Program-made: the position numbers and the translations under genes | Shown here: positions 61,797-64,000 of the stretch, in pieces | Numbering within the stretch: position 1 is the stretch's first letter | Layout: each line of letters begins with the position of its first letter | The notes under the pieces: generated by a model | The model's database searches: none | Told to the model about the DNA's origin: nothing | Seen by the model: only the letters and a program-made list of their open reading frames with translations | Assembly: GCF_000421345.1 (NCBI RefSeq) | Contig: NZ_ATWV01000011.1 | Location: forward strand, 62,001 to 126,000 | Length of the DNA stretch: 64,000 nucleotides | Direction of reading: 5' to 3' | Origin: Treponema bryantii NK4A124 | Lineage (GTDB): Bacteria > Spirochaetota > Spirochaetia > Treponematales > Treponemataceae

Positions 61797-63863
61797 CTAT
61801 ACCTTAAACTCGTCGATGCGTTCTGAGATGTTGTTTACGGCCTGGGTCATGTCTTCGGTAAGTTTGTTCAGGTTCTTAGTTGTTTCCTGGGTAACTTCAG
61901 TTGTTGAAACAATCTTGTTGAAGTTCTGAGCCATGTTCTTTGAAGATTCCTTAAGACCTGCAATTGCATCCAGAACGGAAAGTGCACGGTCGCCGATTTT
62001 CTTACTTGAGCGCTGAACACTTACAGAAATATTATTCATCTTAGAAAGAGTTTCGAGCAGATGCTTTGAACCTTCGCTCTGTTCCTCTGTAGCCTTCTTG
62101 ATAGAATAAACCAGTTCAGAAGTATTATTTGTCTTGTCAGATACAACCTCGAAGGAAGCCTTACTCAAATCGGCACTTTCTACTACCTTCTGAATGTTCT
62201 GAGCAATAAGTTTAAGGTTTTCACCAATACTCTTAGACTGAGTAGCAGAAGTATCAGCAAGCTTACGGATTTCTTCGGCAACGACAGCAAATCCCTTTCC
62301 GGCCTCACCCGCATGAGCAGACTCAATCATGGCGTTCATAGAAAGCAGGTTGGTCTGAGAAGAAATACTTGCAATTACCATGTTTGTATCCTGCAGAGTC
62401 TTACTCTGAGCAAGGACTGAATTCAAAAGCTCGTTTACAATACGGTTCTTTTCAATTCCTTCTGCAGTTGCTGCATTAAGTTCGGTAAACTCGCCGGCCA
62501 TCTTGTCGACAGAACCTGAAATAGACTGAATGTTTCCAATCATCTGTTCAATTCCGGCAGAAGCCTGTGTAATAGAATCTACCTGAGAATCAATCATCTG
62601 ATTAAGAGTTGTAATATTTGACGAAATCTGTGCTACAAGGTCAGAAGTGCCCGTTACACTCTTATCCTCTGCTTCAAGAGTTGTAGTAGCAGCCTGAATT
62701 TCGTTTGAAATGTTATTCATCTGAGTTCTGGTTTCATCCAGCTGTTTCTTTACATTTTCGAAGGTATCCTTAAGGTCGTCATTTGCATTACCAATTTCGC
62801 GTACAGTTTCATGAACAGTATTTACAAAGGTATTTACAGATTTCTTAACCTGTGAGATTTCATTGTTATGATAAATTGTAAGACGCTTTGTAAGGTCTTT
62901 ATCACCCGTATTCAAATCATCAATATTCTTTTTAATTGCTGAAAACTTAACAATAATTGTTCTGATGATAAAGAGTTCGAGAATCATGAGAATAAAAGCA
63001 ATTACTATACCACCTATCAGAGATTCTCTCTGCAAGCGACGTGAAATTTCCTGTACTTCGTCTTTCTCTACAGTTGCAATAACCTTCCACACCTTATTGT
63101 TCAAATTGAATGTTTTTGTATAAACCTGAAGATGATTTATATCTGTCTCTCCAAGAATATCTTCTCCAGCTCTGAGTGCATTTGCATCATCATAAACAGA
63201 AATACGGCCGGTTCTAAAGAAGGTCTTTCCAAGGGTGGTGATAGGCTCAAGCTCAAGGAAGCCTACACAACCACCATTAATTTTTTCACCGGTCTTTTCA
63301 TCAGTAAATTCCGATTTTACAAAAAGTGGCATGGTATAACCACCTGCTGCAGCCATTCGAGGAGATTCAAGCCATACAGAAACATCACTCTTTTTATGAT
63401 TTATATAGTACTCTTTCTGTAAAATACCTGCTTTAGAGGTTCCGCCTTTTGTATTAAAGGTTTCAGGACCTCCATCCTTTGCATCAGTATTTGTATCCCA
63501 GAAAACCATACAATATTCAAAGCCTTCTGGTTTTGGAACTGTCTTTACTCTTTCTTTGATTTTTTCCGGAGAATCAACCTTGTCTACAATAGCACGCTGA
63601 AAAACGTTCATTACTGTAACCTGATTCTCAAACCACATTTTTACATTATCTACAGCAGAATCAAGGAAGTTATTAATTGCCTCATCATAAATACTTTTTA
63701 TTGGAGCCTTGATATTATGAGACATAAACACAATAAATAGTGAGATAATTGCGAGAATTTCCAGAAAGCCAATTACACCATACTTAAAAAGCAGCGATTC
63801 TTTACGCTGTTTTTTCTCCTTTTCAGCTGATTTTCCCTCTTCCAGAATTATCTGTTCTTCCAT
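61797..63863 (-). CDS. Methyl-accepting chemotaxis protein
   Basis: The 688-residue receptor has a membrane helix at ~28-48, a large extracytoplasmic Cache-like sensor (~50-280), a second helix (~283-303), a HAMP domain (~305-360), and a long cytoplasmic helical hairpin. The hairpin tip [21 protein letters not shown] is the CheW/CheA-binding region. It detects an unknown small ligand and signals to the flagellar motor. The visible promoter and own terminator suggest a single-gene transcript. Confidence 0.93.
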   Translation of the reverse strand: MEEQIILEEGKSAEKEKKQRKESLLFKYGVIGFLEILAIISLFIVFMSHNIKAPIKSIYDEAINNFLDSAVDNVKMWFENQVTVMNVFQRAIVDKVDSPEKIKERVKTVPKPEGFEYCMVFWDTNTDAKDGGPETFNTKGGTSKAGILQKEYYINHKKSDVSVWLESPRMAAAGGYTMPLFVKSEFTDEKTGEKINGGCVGFLELEPITTLGKTFFRTGRISVYDDANALRAGEDILGETDINHLQVYTKTFNLNNKVWKVIATVEKDEVQEISRRLQRESLIGGIVIAFILMILELFIIRTIIVKFSAIKKNIDDLNTGDKDLTKRLTIYHNNEISQVKKSVNTFVNTVHETVREIGNANDDLKDTFENVKKQLDETRTQMNNISNEIQAATTTLEAEDKSVTGTSDLVAQISSNITTLNQMIDSQVDSITQASAGIEQMIGNIQSISGSVDKMAGEFTELNAATAEGIEKNRIVNELLNSVLAQSKTLQDTNMVIASISSQTNLLSMNAMIESAHAGEAGKGFAVVAEEIRKLADTSATQSKSIGENLKLIAQNIQKVVESADLSKASFEVVSDKTNNTSELVYSIKKATEEQSEGSKHLLETLSKMNNISVSVQRSSKKIGDRALSVLDAIAGLKESSKNMAQNFNKIVSTTEVTQETTKNLNKLTEDMTQAVNNISERIDEFKV

Positions 63864-63900
63864 AAGCCTGCCTCAAAATTATAAAATCTGTGTTATTTTA

Positions 63901-63928
63901 AGTATAAATCATTATCGGTAGAAGTCAA
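63901..63928 (-). promoter_or_regulatory. Promoter of the chemoreceptor gene
   Basis: TTGACT (63928-63923), 16 bp, and TATACT (63906-63901) on the minus strand, giving a ~30-nt leader. Nothing else is seen to the window edge. Confidence 0.6.
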
Positions 63929-64000
63929 CTTTTTCATTATTTATCCATCATATAAAAAGGAAAAATTACCGGGCTCTCGGCTTGTGACAATTTGAGCAGC

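Overview
The window looks like a chromosomal segment of a host-associated (gut or rumen type) Treponema or close spirochaete relative. This is inferred from gene content: a fused sugar-binding/GGDEF sensor, a type III glutamine synthetase, a bacterial XPB helicase with a partner gene, a class III cyclase operon, a Cache-type chemoreceptor, and proteins with typical Gram-negative export signals. No rRNA or species marker is present, so the genus is a judgement. Most of the window is ordinary single-copy chromosome at moderate GC. Two stretches (about 4.0-5.9 kb and 56.5-59.0 kb) are AT-richer and look accessory.

Layout. 1-7.3 kb: the end of an exported protein, argD, a periplasmic-binding/GGDEF protein, a small exported protein divergent from an XRE regulator, a higBA toxin-antitoxin pair with a textbook promoter/operator, and ackA. 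7.4-13.8 kb: a four-gene overlapping minus-strand unit of adenylate/guanylate cyclase, membrane-anchored coiled-coil protein, unknown 473-residue protein and orphan oligopeptide-binding protein. 13.9-24.5 kb: murJ and a M24 peptidase, a large TPR/acidic protein with a LamG-FN3 exported protein, uvrC, and a LacI regulator. 24.5-32.1 kb: a gene-poor structured stretch, a YkgJ-type protein, an orphan PTS EIIC, then XPB helicase, its partner, a histidine phosphatase and TsaC. 32.2-38.0 kb: an exported protein and a polyphosphate cluster (ppk1, ppx with HD domain, glycosidase). 38.3-46.2 kb: comM, tRNA-Leu, recQ, a divergent sigma-54-type ATPase, a degenerate WecG/TagA protein, rsmE and ctpA. 46.2-56.4 kb: a MinD-like ATPase, lgt, a Lys-rich exported protein, bifunctional nnr, sbcCD and glnN. 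56.4-64 kb: tRNA-Ser, an AT-rich island with two unknown genes and an XRE regulator, an intracellular GH5 enzyme, purD and a chemoreceptor.

Three things stand out across the whole window. First, a REP-like palindrome (core GGTGGTTGAGTAG ... GTATCGAAACCACC) occurs about ten times. It sits in leaders and gene ends, supplies a stop codon once, and is inserted in frame inside rsmE. Second, many start codons lie only 6-8 nt after a strong -10 box (often with the extended TGn motif) and lack a usable Shine-Dalgarno, which predicts leaderless mRNAs for a sizeable share of promoter-proximal genes. Third, several proteins are odd members of known families: a sigma-54 ATPase with GSYTNA instead of GAFTGA, a WecG/TagA protein without its expected active-site motif, and an XPB partner that appears to repeat XPB's own N-terminal domain. 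No CRISPR array, transposase, prophage or obvious defence island was seen apart from higBA.
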